A stretch of 64,000 nucleotides of DNA from Rhexocercosporidium sp. MPI-PUGE-AT-0058. Lineage: Eukaryota > Ascomycota > Leotiomycetes > Helotiales. Shown piece by piece: positions 48,962-60,125 of the stretch (its first letter is position 1; each line of letters begins with the position of its first letter). The notes below the pieces were generated by a model. The model had not been told where the DNA came from, ran no database searches, and saw only the letters and a list, made by a program, of their open reading frames with translations. The stretch is from NCBI GenBank assembly GCA_020746875.1, contig JAGTJL010000045.1, forward strand, positions 1 to 64,000, in the 5' to 3' direction. The position numbers and the translations under genes were made by a program.

Positions 48962-49552
48962 GTTGGGACTTTGCAGTCGAAGTTCGCAGTGCGATCCAAT
49001 ATGTGATCTCTCCCAGAACGCCGTGTATTTGAGTAGATGTCGAGCCTCCCGTGGAACTTGAGGAATGTCGATAAAGTGAATTGCTTAGGGTCGAAAGGCG
49101 CAGTAGCGTCAGGTAAACGCACTTGTGCTGACTCATCTATCCGATCAAGGATGAGTTGGTTGCAACATCAAGGTCGTTGATGGCACGGAGAAAAAGGGGG
49201 GCGAAAACGCGGACTCGCGGATTCGTGGATTTATGGATTTACGGCTGGGACAGCCACTTTCGCTATCCCACCTAGTATCCCATACCCATCGTGAAAACAT
49301 CTTTGTTGCCGCTATAGTTCGGAGCCATGGTATCCATCGTCCGAGTCGCACGCTTCATCCTATCCCTGTGACCCTGAGTTAGTCGGGTCCCTTGGCGCAG
49401 AGCTCCGACTTCAACCCCGCACAAGGGCAAAACAATACCCCTGGACACATGTCTAAGTATATCTTGAATTTCACCGTATATGATGTAGGCCGCTGAACAC
49501 CGTTGACTATTATCCACACTGTTGTCAGCTGACTTTGATCACCGGATAAACG
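48962..49552. promoter_or_regulatory. Shared divergent promoter region of the MFS and P450 genes
   Basis: 591 bp between the MFS start (48961, minus) and the P450 start (49553, plus). Small frames here are antisense shadows without domains. It contains four tandem 8-mers at 49211-49242, and CTATAG at 49313-49318. The arrangement would allow co-regulation of both genes; no known cluster-regulator site is identified with confidence. Confidence 0.6.
49211..49242 (+). repeat. Four tandem imperfect 8-bp units in the divergent promoter
   Basis: GGACTCGC, GGATTCGT, GGATTTAT, GGATTTAC, all sharing GGAYTYRY, head to tail without spacers. A compact array like this between divergent genes could be a multimeric regulator-binding site. 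It could also be a chance microsatellite. It resembles no fungal consensus I can name. Confidence 0.7.
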
Positions 49553-51495
49553 ATGCTGGTCTTAGAAAAGCTTCTGAGCAAGGACTTGCCTCTTTCTGTT
49601 TTTTTCTGTGGGCTGGCTGTAACAATATTTTTGGTCACAGGGTTACTCCAGAGCCGTAAACAGGGGCAGCGATTGAACGCACTAGGCAGCAGAGCAAAGG
49701 CCTACCCATCAAATCTTCCTTTTAGTAAGTAGGACTTGCCGTCCACTCGAGCGGTCGGCCCTGACTGCTAAACCAGGCGTGGACACCTTGTTCAAGCTCG
49801 TTCGGCACATGCGACAGGATACCTTCTTTGACTTTACGCGCGAACTGCTCGACAATGCCGGAAGAACTGTCGAGCTCAACATCCCCGGAGGCAGGCTCCT
49901 CTTAACTGACAATGTCGATAACATCAAAGCTATACAGTTTACACAGGTAAGAAAAGGGGTTCCCTTGCCTAAAAGGACGCATCTGATCATAATTACAGTT
50001 TTCCGAATTTGGAAAAGGGGAGAGGACTCACAAGATCTGGGAGAATATCCTCGGGGACTCTGTCTTCTCCAGTGCGTCCTTGAACAGTTCCAGCACTGCG
50101 GTTAGCCTAGACTGACTGAATAAATGTAGCCGATGGTCCATTATGGGTGAAGAACAAGGACGAATTACGGCCTTACGTAAAGACACAATATACATTCATC
50201 TCACGATGTTTCACTTGCTAATGCCGTAGCAGCTAGCGAAAAGTCGAGCCGATGATTTGGAGGTCACCGAAAAACATACCCAGCGATTATTCGACCACTT
50301 CCGCCGAGGGGAATCACTCGAGGTCTACGATATCATTAACCGGCATCAGCTCGATATCGTGACCGACATATTCTATGGCGAGTCCACAAATTCGTTGGTT
50401 GAGACGGAGCAGCCGTTCCGCGATGCGATGGACACCATGCTCCGTCTTGCATCGGTACGGACGATTCTCGGGTACGTTGAACAGACATCTTGTAGGCAAG
50501 CAGCATGCTGATGAGTCTTAGCCCGTTGGCCGGCCTCTTCCCAGACTGGCTTTTCGCATGGAAGGCGTATAGGGAGCTGAACGCTTATATGAACACTCGT
50601 GTTGACCGCACCCTGGCTCTACCGAGAGAGAAACTCCTCAAGAAGGAGCAAAAGATGAACCTGATGGAGACATTGGCGGTCAAACAGCCGAATCGAAAAG
50701 TGCGTTTCCTTGCGGGATAGAATGCCTGATACCAAGCTGACATTGTGGTTGAAAAGTACATCAAAGACCAGCTCATCGCAGTCCTCCTAGCGAGCAAGGT
50801 GAGCAATCCTAACACTTGGAAGGTAAGAATTAGTACGCTCACAAGATGATTGTAGGATTGGGTTTGACAAGCATCCCGATGGGGATGCGCTGAAGAATTT
50901 GCCGACTTTGAAGAACGCCGTCAAAGAGATCTTGCGGCTCTATCATCCATGTATGAGTGACAGACAGTCCTCGTACTAAAATCTTGAGTGGCTGACTGAC
51001 ACACATAGTGGGACTCAACATCCGCGAAGTCAAAGCAGATACCTGCTTGCCAACCGGTGGCGGAGCAGATGGCCAGCAGCCGATTGGTGTGCTGAAGGGC
51101 GAGCAAGTGGGTAAGTACCTCCAGAGTCGAAGACAAGAAACAAGCACTGACAGGTTCGGGCAGCGTACGCAGTGATGAGTTCGCAGCGTCGCGAGGCCGT
51201 GATGGGCTTTGCTGACGTCGACACGTGGAAACCGTCCCGGTGGGAGAACTGGAGCCCGACGTCGACGCAATACCTGCCATTCAACATCGGCCCACGCATC
51301 TGTTTGGGCCGGGTATTTGGCCATTTGCAGATGGAATACACGGTGGCGCGGATGGTGCAGGAATTCGAGCGGATCGAATGGTGCGGATATGCAGGCGCCG
51401 CTCCAGACGACGAGCCCATGCGCATCAAGATCGAGCTCAACACCAAGTTTGATAAACTGATCATGTGTAAATTTATCCCGCGCTTGACGGTGTAG
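49553..51495 (+). pseudogene. Cytochrome P450 (CYP52-like), probably inactive through loss of the I-helix
   Basis: Ten exons fit GT..AG rules: 49553-49724, 49777-49946, 49999-50071, 50130-50176, 50233-50471, 50522-50699, 50757-50798, about 50856-50950, 51009-51110, 51164-51495. The N-terminus has a membrane anchor ('LPLSVFFCGLAVTIFLVTGL'). The C-terminal half has the ExxR helix (K-E-I-L-R-L-Y-H-P, near 50930), W-K-P-S-R-W and the haem loop F-N-I-G-P-R-I-C-L-G with its cysteine near 51300. The family resembles CYP52-type fatty acid/alkane hydroxylases by the G-G-G-A-D-G-Q-Q-P-I-G segment. Between L-I-A-V-L-L-A-S-K (ends 50798) and R-I-G-F-D-K-H (from 50855) the I-helix A/G-G-x-D/E-T-T and about 30-35 residues are absent, and the only GT..AG intron there (50799-50855) changes the frame. 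All other junctions are in phase. Confidence 0.82.
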
Positions 51496-51628
51496 TAGAA
51501 GGAAGTCCCGGGAAGGTGTCAGGGAGTGAAATTGAAGATAGGGAACTACCTGGTATTAGTGAAGGTTGTGAAGTCACTTGTCAATTGCAACTTGCATGAT
51601 ACGTAGAACGCGTTTTCCCCCTCACAAA

Positions 51629-52335
51629 CAGTGTGAAAAATGATTTGATTTGATTTGATTAATAGCTATTAATCATATTCAAATTAAGTAAAATCTTGAG
51701 TAATTAAAATCAAATCAAATTAAATCAAATTAATTAAGTATTAATTGGTTAATTTGATTAATATAAGAGCCTCATCCTAATTGGGACTAGATTTTAAAAC
51801 TAAGCTTAAAGAAGATTAGTATATCTTAATGACAGAATCAATTAAAGTCTAACAGTCTCGGTTAATCTAGAGAGCCTCGCTTAACCCCAAATAAAGTAAG
51901 AAACATATTTTATTTAATTTATAACACTTAATTAGTAATTAATATTAGATTATTAAGCCTTATTAATAACCTAGTAATAATATAGTCGTTTTAAGATCGA
52001 AAAGCAAAAGGTTTTATTAATAAAAAGCCTATTTATAAGCAAGTTTTGTATTTGTCAGCAAATTCTAAATATTAATCTAAAGAATTCAATAGGTTTCTAC
52101 CTATTATTTATTTATTAAAGTATTTTATAAGTTAATTATTCTTTAATTCATTCATTATTATTAAAATACTCGCTTATTTAATCTATTCTTATATTATTTA
52201 CAAATATCTAAAGGAAAAAGTCATTAATCAAAATCAAATCAAATCAAGTAAAATTTCGATTAATCAAAATCAAATCAAATCAAATCAAGTTAACCAAATA
52301 TTAATTGATTTATATGATTAATTTTGCTCACACTG
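51629..52335. mobile_element. hAT-type MITE, copy 1
   Basis: 707 bp, A+T-rich, no coding capacity, flanked by a perfect 8-bp target duplication CTCACAAA (51621-51628 and 52336-52343). The ends are short inverted repeats CAGTGTGA..TCACACTG. Just inside both ends are subterminal repeats of AAATCAAATC type. It is the same family as the copy at 60126-60868. Eight-bp duplications with CAGTG ends are diagnostic of the hAT superfamily. It sits 130 bp after the P450 stop codon. Confidence 0.93.
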
Positions 52336-52343
52336 CTCACAAA

Positions 52344-52931
52344 TTGCTGAAGACCCTCGCCAAATAAGTTTACTCAATACCCTCGGAGAAATGTAAGTGC
52401 TTATCCCAGGTCAATCCCAAGATTTTCTAAAATAATTTTCATCCAACGGTGCTTTCAACAATAAACCTTTGGTGGTGGTGGTTAACTTAACGTGAGGCAC
52501 TAGGCGCCACCCTCAGAAGGACTTGCGATGATTTCTTTGTCACTTTCTTATTTCCCGGCTGAAAATTTGATGGACTCTGAATTGGAATACGACCAAGTAG
52601 TGAAACTTCCCACCTTACTCGTTGTCGGCTTTTGCACGTGCAAGGTACTAGTATTCTGATGATGATGAGTAAGCTTTGCCCGCCAATGAGGAAGCGGACC
52701 CGACTTCCTGCATGTACAGTAACCGACAACACCAACCAGCTCGCTTCTTCTTCTGTAACTAGTACCAACACAACCCACCAACGCTTCTCCGCAGAACAAC
52801 CAACGCCCAGATCCGCTTATCCGCAGTTCGACCAAAATAGCCGCGGAATAATTAACAAACCTACAAACGCGAATATCCCCTTTTCCGCTGATAATCTAAC
52901 ACCAAACAACCGCTCTTCCGCATATCAACCA
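52344..52931. other. Intergenic DNA, former upstream region of the DUF829 gene
   Basis: About 590 bp of normal composition, cut off from the DUF829 gene by the hAT insertion. A 156-codon frame (52632-53102) runs into the hAT element and so is not a native gene. It probably holds the original distal promoter of the hydrolase gene. Confidence 0.5.
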
Positions 52932-52939
52932 CCACTCAC

Positions 52940-55900
52940 CAGGCTGGCCACTAAGTCAGTCGAGATAAGCCAACTAAATCAGCTGCGCGCTTTAACGTCA
53001 GCCAGTCAGTTCAAATATATTATTAAACACGCCAGTCAGTTGAAGATATTTAGATCAGTTGCTTATAAGTTAATATATATATTTTTAGTGATTTTTGAAT
53101 AAAGAGTAATGTAATATTTACTTTTTTTAAAGGGGTGTTATAATACCCGAGATATTTTTAGTAAGGGTGGCCGCCTCGCTAAGCTAGCTTCCAGGCCTCT
53201 AATTAGTAGATATCGTGACTAAGCACAACCTTTAGGAAAGTTTAAATACCCGAATCGTAAAATTATACGTATTTTTATCATTTATCGTTACAACCTCAAC
53301 AAAATAGCCTCATCTCACGCATCTACTATTAATCTGTCCGATACAGACGAAAACACAGTATCTGCAGCACCTTCTCGAGTTATTCCGAACGTTCTAACTC
53401 AAATAATAAGCAAGTCGACGCCTAAAGGGCCGCTCCAGCCAAAGGTATTACGGGACCGATGCAAGAGGCCCATACCACATTATAATGAGCTCTACAACCC
53501 CTTCCAGCCTCAAAAGGAGAGCAACAAAACAGACTATTCTTCATACGACTTTAAAGAGCCTCTCTTTGACGATCGGAAGCCATACTCCTAGAGATTTGCA
53601 AAAGGAATAGTGCTAGTAAGAGCCTTTAAAAGATTAAGAACCGTTTAGATATAGAAGCTTAGCAATACTCTATTAAATACTCTTAAAGCTGAGAATCCAG
53701 TATATTAGTATTATAAGCTTTATATATATTCCTTATATAAATCTGCAAAGTACTTAATTAATTAAGTAAGCCATCACGATAAAGTTTTTAGCCGCGAATT
53801 AGAATTTCACTTTAACGCTAATACTCTTAATAATATAAAGCGCCATCTCTACGAAAAGCATATATTAAACGAAGGAAGAGATATATGAAAGCAAAAGAAT
53901 ACAGCGAAAACGTTCCAAGCGTCCGGAATAATTAATAATACGTATAATTAAGTTATCCCTTTTCGTCAGCAAGAGTTTTATAATACCTTCCTTAAATAGA
54001 TCATCTGCGAAGGCGTAAAACACCGTAAAGCAGCCTCCAAACGACTGATCCGGTGCTTCAAAATCGCTAATATAGATACTACAAAAGCTATACCTTCGTT
54101 ACACTCTATTATAAAAAGCTAGATTCACAAATACTTCGCGCACTTTAAACCTACGGTTATTAAAGAGATTCGCAACGCTAAGTCTAGGGTTACTATTACT
54201 TTTAACGGCTAAGGATCTAAGAGAAAAAAGATCAATATGCTTAATATTATTGTACACTTTATTAACTATAACTATCAGGGAGTTACACGCTTGATTAAGC
54301 TTCCTAAGCTGCCAGGCCATAGCAAGACTAGTGTTAGTATACATCCCCTTCTTTAATATTCTCTTTAAAGCTTACCTTTTATAGAATAATGCTCTGTCCT
54401 TCTCCTTTTACTTAAACGATTCGGAATCACAAAACATAACCTTAATTAATTCGTCCTTAATAATACGACAAATAATAATACTACTCTCGCAGAGCTTAAC
54501 CGACAGTAAGGATTTGATCCCGAAAAGAAAAGATTACGCTGTATAGGCCACGTATTCAACCTTATCGCTGGAGCATACCTATTCGGTTAAGATGAGGCTT
54601 CATTCGATCAAGACTATAAAGAGGCTAGCCCTAAAGGTAGACGTCAGCTTTGAAGGCGCTGTAAAGAGGTTGGAAAGCTACACAACTTAATATAACACGT
54701 GCTAGCTTCAGGAAAGCGTACAAAGCTATTTATAGACCTCCAAACAACACTTAATACTAGCAAGGCTGAAGGCAAGGAATAAAAGCTTATTATTAACGGA
54801 GGAGTACGCTAGAATACTATATACTCAATGATTCGTCGCGATCTTAAATTACGTGAAGCTCTTGACGCATACGCCTTCAAACTACGTGTTTCTACAGAGC
54901 CTCTAGATCAAGAGATATTCGCCAACGACTACTTGTCGCCATCGGAATAGGAGACCTTAGAAGTGATTATGGACCAGCTGGAACCGCTATTCCGACTCAC
55001 TAAAGACCTCGAAGGCAACGCGGACTTACAAGAAGAAGGAGATACGCCATCTCATGGAGCTCTTTAAGAGACGTTACTGTATTTAGAGCATATTCTTGGC
55101 CACTTTGAAGAGCTAGAGCTACGAGCCAAACGCGGAGAGTTCAACGAATACAAAGGCATATAACAGTCTATTACTTTAGCTTGGGAAGCTACCTTGAAAT
55201 AGTACAAAAAGACCGATAATTCTGTTGCGTAGCAAGCCTCGATAGTGCTCTACCCTGGCTTCAAATAGTCCTTTTTTGAAAAGAATTGGACTGGAAATAT
55301 GGCTTCTTTTATATTGAATGAAAAAGCCTCATTCAAGAGGTTATAGGAAAACGAATACAAATCACCTGGAAATGCTCGTGGCGCTACTCTTTCCCCTGAG
55401 CCTGCTAATCAACAGCAACCTCCACGCTCTCTTTTAAGAAATATCGTTACAAACGCTAGACCGACACCAAAGCGCGTTACTCCAACGATTACAGGCCGTA
55501 GAGATCAATACTATTAGTATCTCTAAGAGGGGCCAGTTGACGGAATCAGTGCGTTAGAGTACTAGAAACAAAAGGAGAAGGAATAGCCTGAATTAATAGC
55601 AATAGCGTTTGATTTTCTAGCTATTCCAGCTATGAGCTCTGAGTATGAGCGAATATTCTCGTCTTACGCAAAGCAAACAACTGCAGAGAGCTCTCAATTA
55701 TCAGGAACAACTCTATAACACCAGGAATGCTTAAAAAATTAGGTTAATAGGAGAACAATTGTGTTTACTGGCGCCTACAAAGCTATACTTCTCGATATAT
55801 AATATATTCTATTTTTAAACTAACTTATCAGCTCCCAAATATCTCATTAGTCAATTGATCAGTTACAGCGATTTTAAGTCAGTCAATAAGTTGTAAATAT

Positions 55901-55943
55901 ATCTTCAACTAATAACTGACTGACTGACTTAGTGGCCAGCCTG
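52940..55943 (+). mobile_element. hAT-superfamily DNA transposon, full length, RIP-inactivated
   Basis: 3,004 bp with 22-bp terminal inverted repeats (52940-52961 and 55922-55943) starting CAGGCTGGCCACTAAGTC, flanked by a perfect 8-bp target duplication CCACTCAC (52932-52939 and 55944-55951). Subterminal copies of CAGTCAGTT(G/C)AA occur near both ends, typical of hAT transposase-binding regions. It holds one transposase gene on the plus strand (53304-55802). Its ends differ from those of the MITEs nearby (CAGTGTGA), so it is not their obvious parent. It is inserted 77 bp before the DUF829 start codon. Confidence 0.95.
53304..55802 (+). pseudogene. hAT transposase, single frame with many RIP-type stops
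   Basis: 832 codons in one frame up to TAA 55800-55802, with no frameshift seen. The start appears to be an ATG mutated to ATA at 53304. The N-terminal region has a BED-finger relic: the C-x-x-C pair is lost but N-I-K-R-H-L-Y-E-K-H survives near 53850. The catalytic core keeps G-S-K-R-K-K-I-N-M-L (near 54213) and 'HFINYNYQGVTRLIKLP', then L-R-C-I-G-H-V-F-N-L-I near 54540. The C-terminal hAT dimerisation domain is clear near 55610-55740 (F-L-A-I-P-A-M-S-S-E-Y-E-R-I-F-S-S). Stops are TAA/TAG, frequently where Trp or Gln is expected. It once encoded a nuclear transposase; it is inactive. Confidence 0.92.
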
Positions 55944-56028
55944 CCACTCACCTCCTCTGTCTACGTGCTTAGTGAAGATATCATACTTACACCGCGCTGA
56001 CTGCGTCGACCTATCTACCTGATCCAAA
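55944..56028 (+). promoter_or_regulatory. Remaining proximal leader of the DUF829 gene after the hAT insertion
   Basis: Only 77 bp of native DNA separate the second target duplication (55944-55951) from the ATG at 56029, so promoter elements further upstream now lie 3 kb away beyond the transposon. Expression may be lost or driven from inside the hAT end. Confidence 0.6.
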
Positions 56029-56880
56029 ATGGACGGCTTCACTAAGCTTGCGCCTGCCATCTGGCTCCACGAGCCGGCCCCGACTACATCTCCATCACCA
56101 CCATCGGGGTTTCCGTCATCACCCTCTCTCGTCGTGCTCTGCACATGGGTCGGCGCCCAGCCCAAGCACATCGCCAAATACGTCACCGAGTATTTGGGTC
56201 GCTATCCCACTGCCGTATTGCTAGTGCTCGAGTCGAGCCTAGCCGACATGACTTACCGGAGCGATAGTGCTCAACAGGCACGTCTCGGCCCAGCTCGCCA
56301 CGTGCTCCAAGCACATCTGGAGCCGCAACCTAGAATAACAGGTGGAATCGTCGTGCACGCCTTCTCCAATGGAGGTGCCCAGTGTGCTACTCAGATTGTC
56401 GCCGCCTTGCCGCCCACCTCTCGCGCGACTGCTTTCCGCGCCCTCATATTTGACAGCTGTCCCGGAGAAGCGAGCTATACGCGCTCTGCCAGTGCTATCC
56501 TCGTGCCTCTGGCCAAATTTCCTGCGCTGAAACTACTCGCCTTCCCGATCGTCCATGTGCTGTTGTGCATCATCTTCATCGCCGATCGCGTATTCGGCTT
56601 TAAGAATGTAGTGGCGCGCGCTAGGAGACGCCTGAACAGCAGCGAGTACATTGTTCATACCGTCCCTCGACTGTACATCTACTCAACTGCGGATCGGATG
56701 GTGCCTGCTCCAGATGTCGAGGCTCACGCTGAGGAGGCACGTCGAGCTGGTTACAGTGAGGTAGCCAACTTACGCTTTGAAGCAAGCGGTCACTGTGCCC
56801 ACGCGTCCAGATACGCTGAGCAATATTGGGGCGGCATCGACAGACTTCTAGGGAAGAAGAGCACCATCGCACATCTGTAA
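56029..56880 (+). CDS. DUF829 (TMEM53/PaxU-like) alpha/beta-hydrolase
   Basis: 283 aa, single exon, intact. The core reads 'LVVLCTWVGAQPKHIAKY' near residues 34-51, the family's first strand and following helix. The nucleophile elbow is H-A-F-S-N-G-G with Ser113. A late acidic residue lies in Y-S-T-A-D-R-M-V-P and a histidine in A-S-G-H-C-A-H, completing a likely Ser-Asp-His triad. A hydrophobic stretch 'LLAFPIVHVLLCIIFIADRVF' may be a membrane-associated helix. Members such as PaxU occur in fungal secondary-metabolite clusters; proposed roles include hydrolysis or release of products. Here it lies head-to-tail before the PKS (57451), with 570 bp between, which supports a cluster role. Its promoter is cut by the hAT element. 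Confidence 0.88.
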   Translation: MDGFTKLAPAIWLHEPAPTTSPSPPSGFPSSPSLVVLCTWVGAQPKHIAKYVTEYLGRYPTAVLLVLESSLADMTYRSDSAQQARLGPARHVLQAHLEPQPRITGGIVVHAFSNGGAQCATQIVAALPPTSRATAFRALIFDSCPGEASYTRSASAILVPLAKFPALKLLAFPIVHVLLCIIFIADRVFGFKNVVARARRRLNSSEYIVHTVPRLYIYSTADRMVPAPDVEAHAEEARRAGYSEVANLRFEASGHCAHASRYAEQYWGGIDRLLGKKSTIAHL

Positions 56881-57450
56881 CAACAGAATTTGATACCTTT
56901 TCGCAATTGTTTACTGTTGGTATCCCAAGAGACGTGCATGATACGCGCTTTAGGAGGTTCCGAGTAGTTGTACTTGACTAGATGTCCTGACTAGAATCGA
57001 GCTCCTCCCTCACCACCTCAACATCCCCCCTAGCAGTCCCCAAATGATGTGAAAACCCAAGAGCTACCTAATGGTATAATCTCCCATTCGATAAATCAAC
57101 TGCCCTCTCCAGCCACGGCCATATTCATAGGTTTGTTGCATCAGTGTCGAGTGGCTTTGTTTACCGGACGAGAGTTGATAGCTGATCAGTTCCTAAGCCA
57201 CTGCAAGTTTGCTGACGCATACCTTGCGGCACAGACGAGCGAAGGATCTAAAACGGTGTAACTTCTGACCAAAATCTGCAGGACACCGACTTAGCGTACC
57301 CGTCAGATGGGCCCGGCTGGTATGTGCAGACGTTATCAAAGACCAGGTCGACGATCTGGATTGAGAACTACATGCATCACACCAAGATACTGGAAACTGT
57401 ACCTGCGGTCTTATGCAGAAAATCATTGAATTCCCCTGACCTGACAGCTA
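56881..57450. other. Intergenic region between DUF829 and PKS genes
   Basis: 570 bp of normal composition holding the hydrolase terminator and the PKS promoter. Short frames (57049-57261 plus, 57193-57426 minus) show no domain. No specific site is assigned. Confidence 0.5.
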
Positions 57451-57570
57451 TTGCTTTACCTGACTATATTTCTCACCATCACGACGACTAAAGGAGTATC
57501 CAATCCTAGGCTGCAGTTTGACAGACTTATGTCAACGCATCAGGAGACTGGCTCCGGCCCGGTATTGAGC

Positions 57571-57780
57571 ATGGCCGAGGCGATTGCTAATGGGAACAGT
57601 GCAAATGGTAATGTCGTCGGCATCAATGGGGACATCAATGGGGACATCAATGGTGGTATTAATGGTTATGCTCTCGGTGGTGTCAATGGCTTCGCCAATG
57701 GCAGCGGCATTCCCGCAACTAACGGGCACGGCCGTGGTAGTGAGGATCGGCATGTCCACGGCGAAGACGACGAATTGAAG
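57571..57780 (+). repeat. Asn-Gly-rich degenerate repeat at the PKS N-terminus
   Basis: Coding repeat with units such as GGGGACATCAAT, giving I-N-G-D-I-N-G-D-I-N-G-G-I-N-G and later N-G-F-A-N-G-S. A disordered N-terminal extension ahead of the KS is common in fungal reducing synthases. The 12-bp register makes it prone to length change. Confidence 0.8.
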
Positions 57781-60125
57781 AAGCCTGCTGAGAGCTTTGC
57801 TTCCAAGACCAAGTTTGATCAATTATCATATGAACCGATAGCCATCATCGGCTGCGGCATGCGACTACCTGGTGCCATCGACACTGATGAAGCGCTCTGG
57901 CAGCTTTTGAGTGGCAAGAAAGACGGCCGTTGTAGAGTCCCCTTGGATCGATACAACGTTGATTCTTTCTATGGGCCTGGAAAAGCCGGCCATGTCTGCA
58001 CAGAATTTGGGTATGATGAGCATGATTCAATTGATCCTATGCGGGCTTTCGTTGACTTGGTTCTTTAGGCACTTCCTCGAACACGTAAACCTTGCTGAAA
58101 TCGACTCGTCATTTTGGTCAATGACACGCAAGGAGATAGAGGTCATGGACCCTCAACAGCGCCTTGCTCTAGAAGTTGTCTATGAGTGTTTACAAAGCTC
58201 AGGTACTACCGACTGGAAGGGCAAGAATATTGGAGTCTTCTTTGGAATCTATGGCGAGGTACTAGCCCACTGATTCCACTTTTTACTTGAAGAAGCTGCC
58301 GGTAAATGATACTGACTGCCCTGTCAGGATTGGGCTGATATGCAAGCAAAAGAAAGCAATCAGTCTGGGATGTACCGCATCACCGGATATGGAGACTTTG
58401 TGGTGGCCAACAGAGTTTCATACGAATTTGGCTTCACCGGTCCTTCGTAAGTGTTGAACCCCGACAAAGGTGTGAGTTGATAGGCTGTTGGGTTGTGCTG
58501 AAAAAATATAGGGTCGTGACTCGAACTGCTTGTTCCTCCTCATTGACCGCTCTGCATGATGCTTGTCTAGCGGTGCAGAGAGGCGAGTGTGAGTCTGCAA
58601 TCGCAGGCGGCACCAATCTCATCATGAACCCGCACATGACAATCGCGATGACTGAACAGGTATGGTCTTCCACCGCTCCGCTTCCCCGGTCCTGTCGTGC
58701 ATTTTGTCGTGACATTGAGCTAATGTATGCACCGCATCTTTTCAGGGCGTTCTTTCAGTAGACGGAGCATGTAAGACATTCGACAGCGCTGCCAATGGGT
58801 ACGTCCGAGGTGAAGGAGTAGTGGCAGTCCAAGTCAAGAGCTTGTCCGCTGCTATCAGAGACAGCGACCCTATCCGAGCCATCATTCGCTCATCCTGCAC
58901 AAACTCAGACGGTCGGACAGCCGGCCTGGCTCTACCAAATTCAGAAAGCCACGAAGCACTTATGAGGCGCAGCCACAAGTTGGCAGGTCTCGATGTAAGA
59001 TATACCGCAATGATCGAATGCCACGGAACCGGCACCCAAGTTGGTGACCCGTTGGAAGCCTCTGCAGTGGCGCGGGTTTTTGGCGATCACGGCATATATA
59101 TTGGTTCTATCAAGCCAAACCTCGGACATTCTGAGGGCGCGTCAGGAATCACGAGTGTTATCAAGGCCATGTTATCACTTGAGAAACAGCTCATTCTTCC
59201 AAACATCAACTTCCACAATCCCAACAAGAAGATTCCCTTTGACAAGTACGACATCTCTGTACCGACGGAAATTTTGCAGTGGCCCCGCGGGAAAGCAGAG
59301 CGGATCGGCGTCAACAGCTTCGGTATTGGTGGCGCAAACGCTCATGTATCGCTCGAGTCTGCGACTGAACACGGGTTAGCCCGTCCCAAACCCTCCGAGA
59401 AAACCTTCCAATCTCACCACCTTCTGAACTTTTCCGCAGCAAGCGCTGAAGCCCTGGAGAAAATTGTCAAAGTACACGAGGCATATTATCAACAACATCC
59501 AGAACGTCTTGTGGATCTCAGCTATACGCTCACAGTCAGACGACAACCGCTGGAGCATCGCGCTTTCTGTGTCGTACCAGCAGACACAGAACCTGGAACC
59601 CCCTTTCAGGTGTCTCCACTCGAGTCGTCGATTGAGGCGCGCTCAGCAACCTTCGTGTTCACTGGTCAAGGCGCTCAGTATGCTCAAATGGGAGCCGACT
59701 TACTCCGCACCAATGATGTCTTCCAGGCCAGCGTAGATTCGATGGAGAAAGTCCTGGCCAAATGCCATCACCCACCGACATGGTCTTTACAAGAAGAACT
59801 TCTTAAGAGCTCAAAGGAAACCAATTTGGCTCTGGCAGAGTACTCTCAGCCGTGCTGTACCGCCGTGCAAGTCGCTCTCGTCGATGTTCTCAGATCCTGG
59901 GGTGTGAAGCCAGCGGCTGTCGTCGGCCATTCAAGTGGGGAAATAGGAGCAGCTGTAAGTGAAGTCACTGTATTGTATGTTCTTCTTGATACTTACGTTT
60001 CGCGCCAGTATGCTAGCGGTATGCTTTCCGCTGCTGATGCAATCAAAGTTGCCTACTATCGAGGAATTGTTTCGAAAAACGTCGAGACCGACGGAGGAAT
60101 GGCCGCTGTGGGTCTTTCTCGCAGC

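Noticed and set aside
48690..49061. Plus-strand frame of 123 codons over the MFS start
   Set aside because: Antisense to MFS exon 1 and its intron; no recognisable features.
50072..50129. Apparent in-frame stop after D-S-V-F-S-S in the P450
   Set aside because: A 58-bp GT..AG intron with a CTGAC branch site removes it and gives D-S-V-F-S-T-D-G-P-L-W, the expected P450 sequence.
50839..51464. Minus-strand frames of 161, 119 and 144 codons over the P450
   Set aside because: Antisense shadows of P450 exons whose plus-strand translation contains the ExxR and haem motifs.
51640..52320. CRISPR-like array in the AAATCAAATC repeats of the MITEs
   Set aside because: The repeats are short, irregular, without unique spacers of constant size, and sit just inside transposon ends in a eukaryotic genome.
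52632..53102. 156-codon plus-strand frame as a native gene
   Set aside because: It crosses the hAT target duplication at 52932-52939 and continues into the transposon, so it could not pre-date the insertion, and it has no domain.
58011..58068. Apparent stop codon ending the first PKS frame at 58066-58068
   Set aside because: It lies inside a 58-bp GT..AG intron; splicing joins T-E-F-G to H-F-L-E-H in phase, matching the conserved KS sequence. It is not a mutation.
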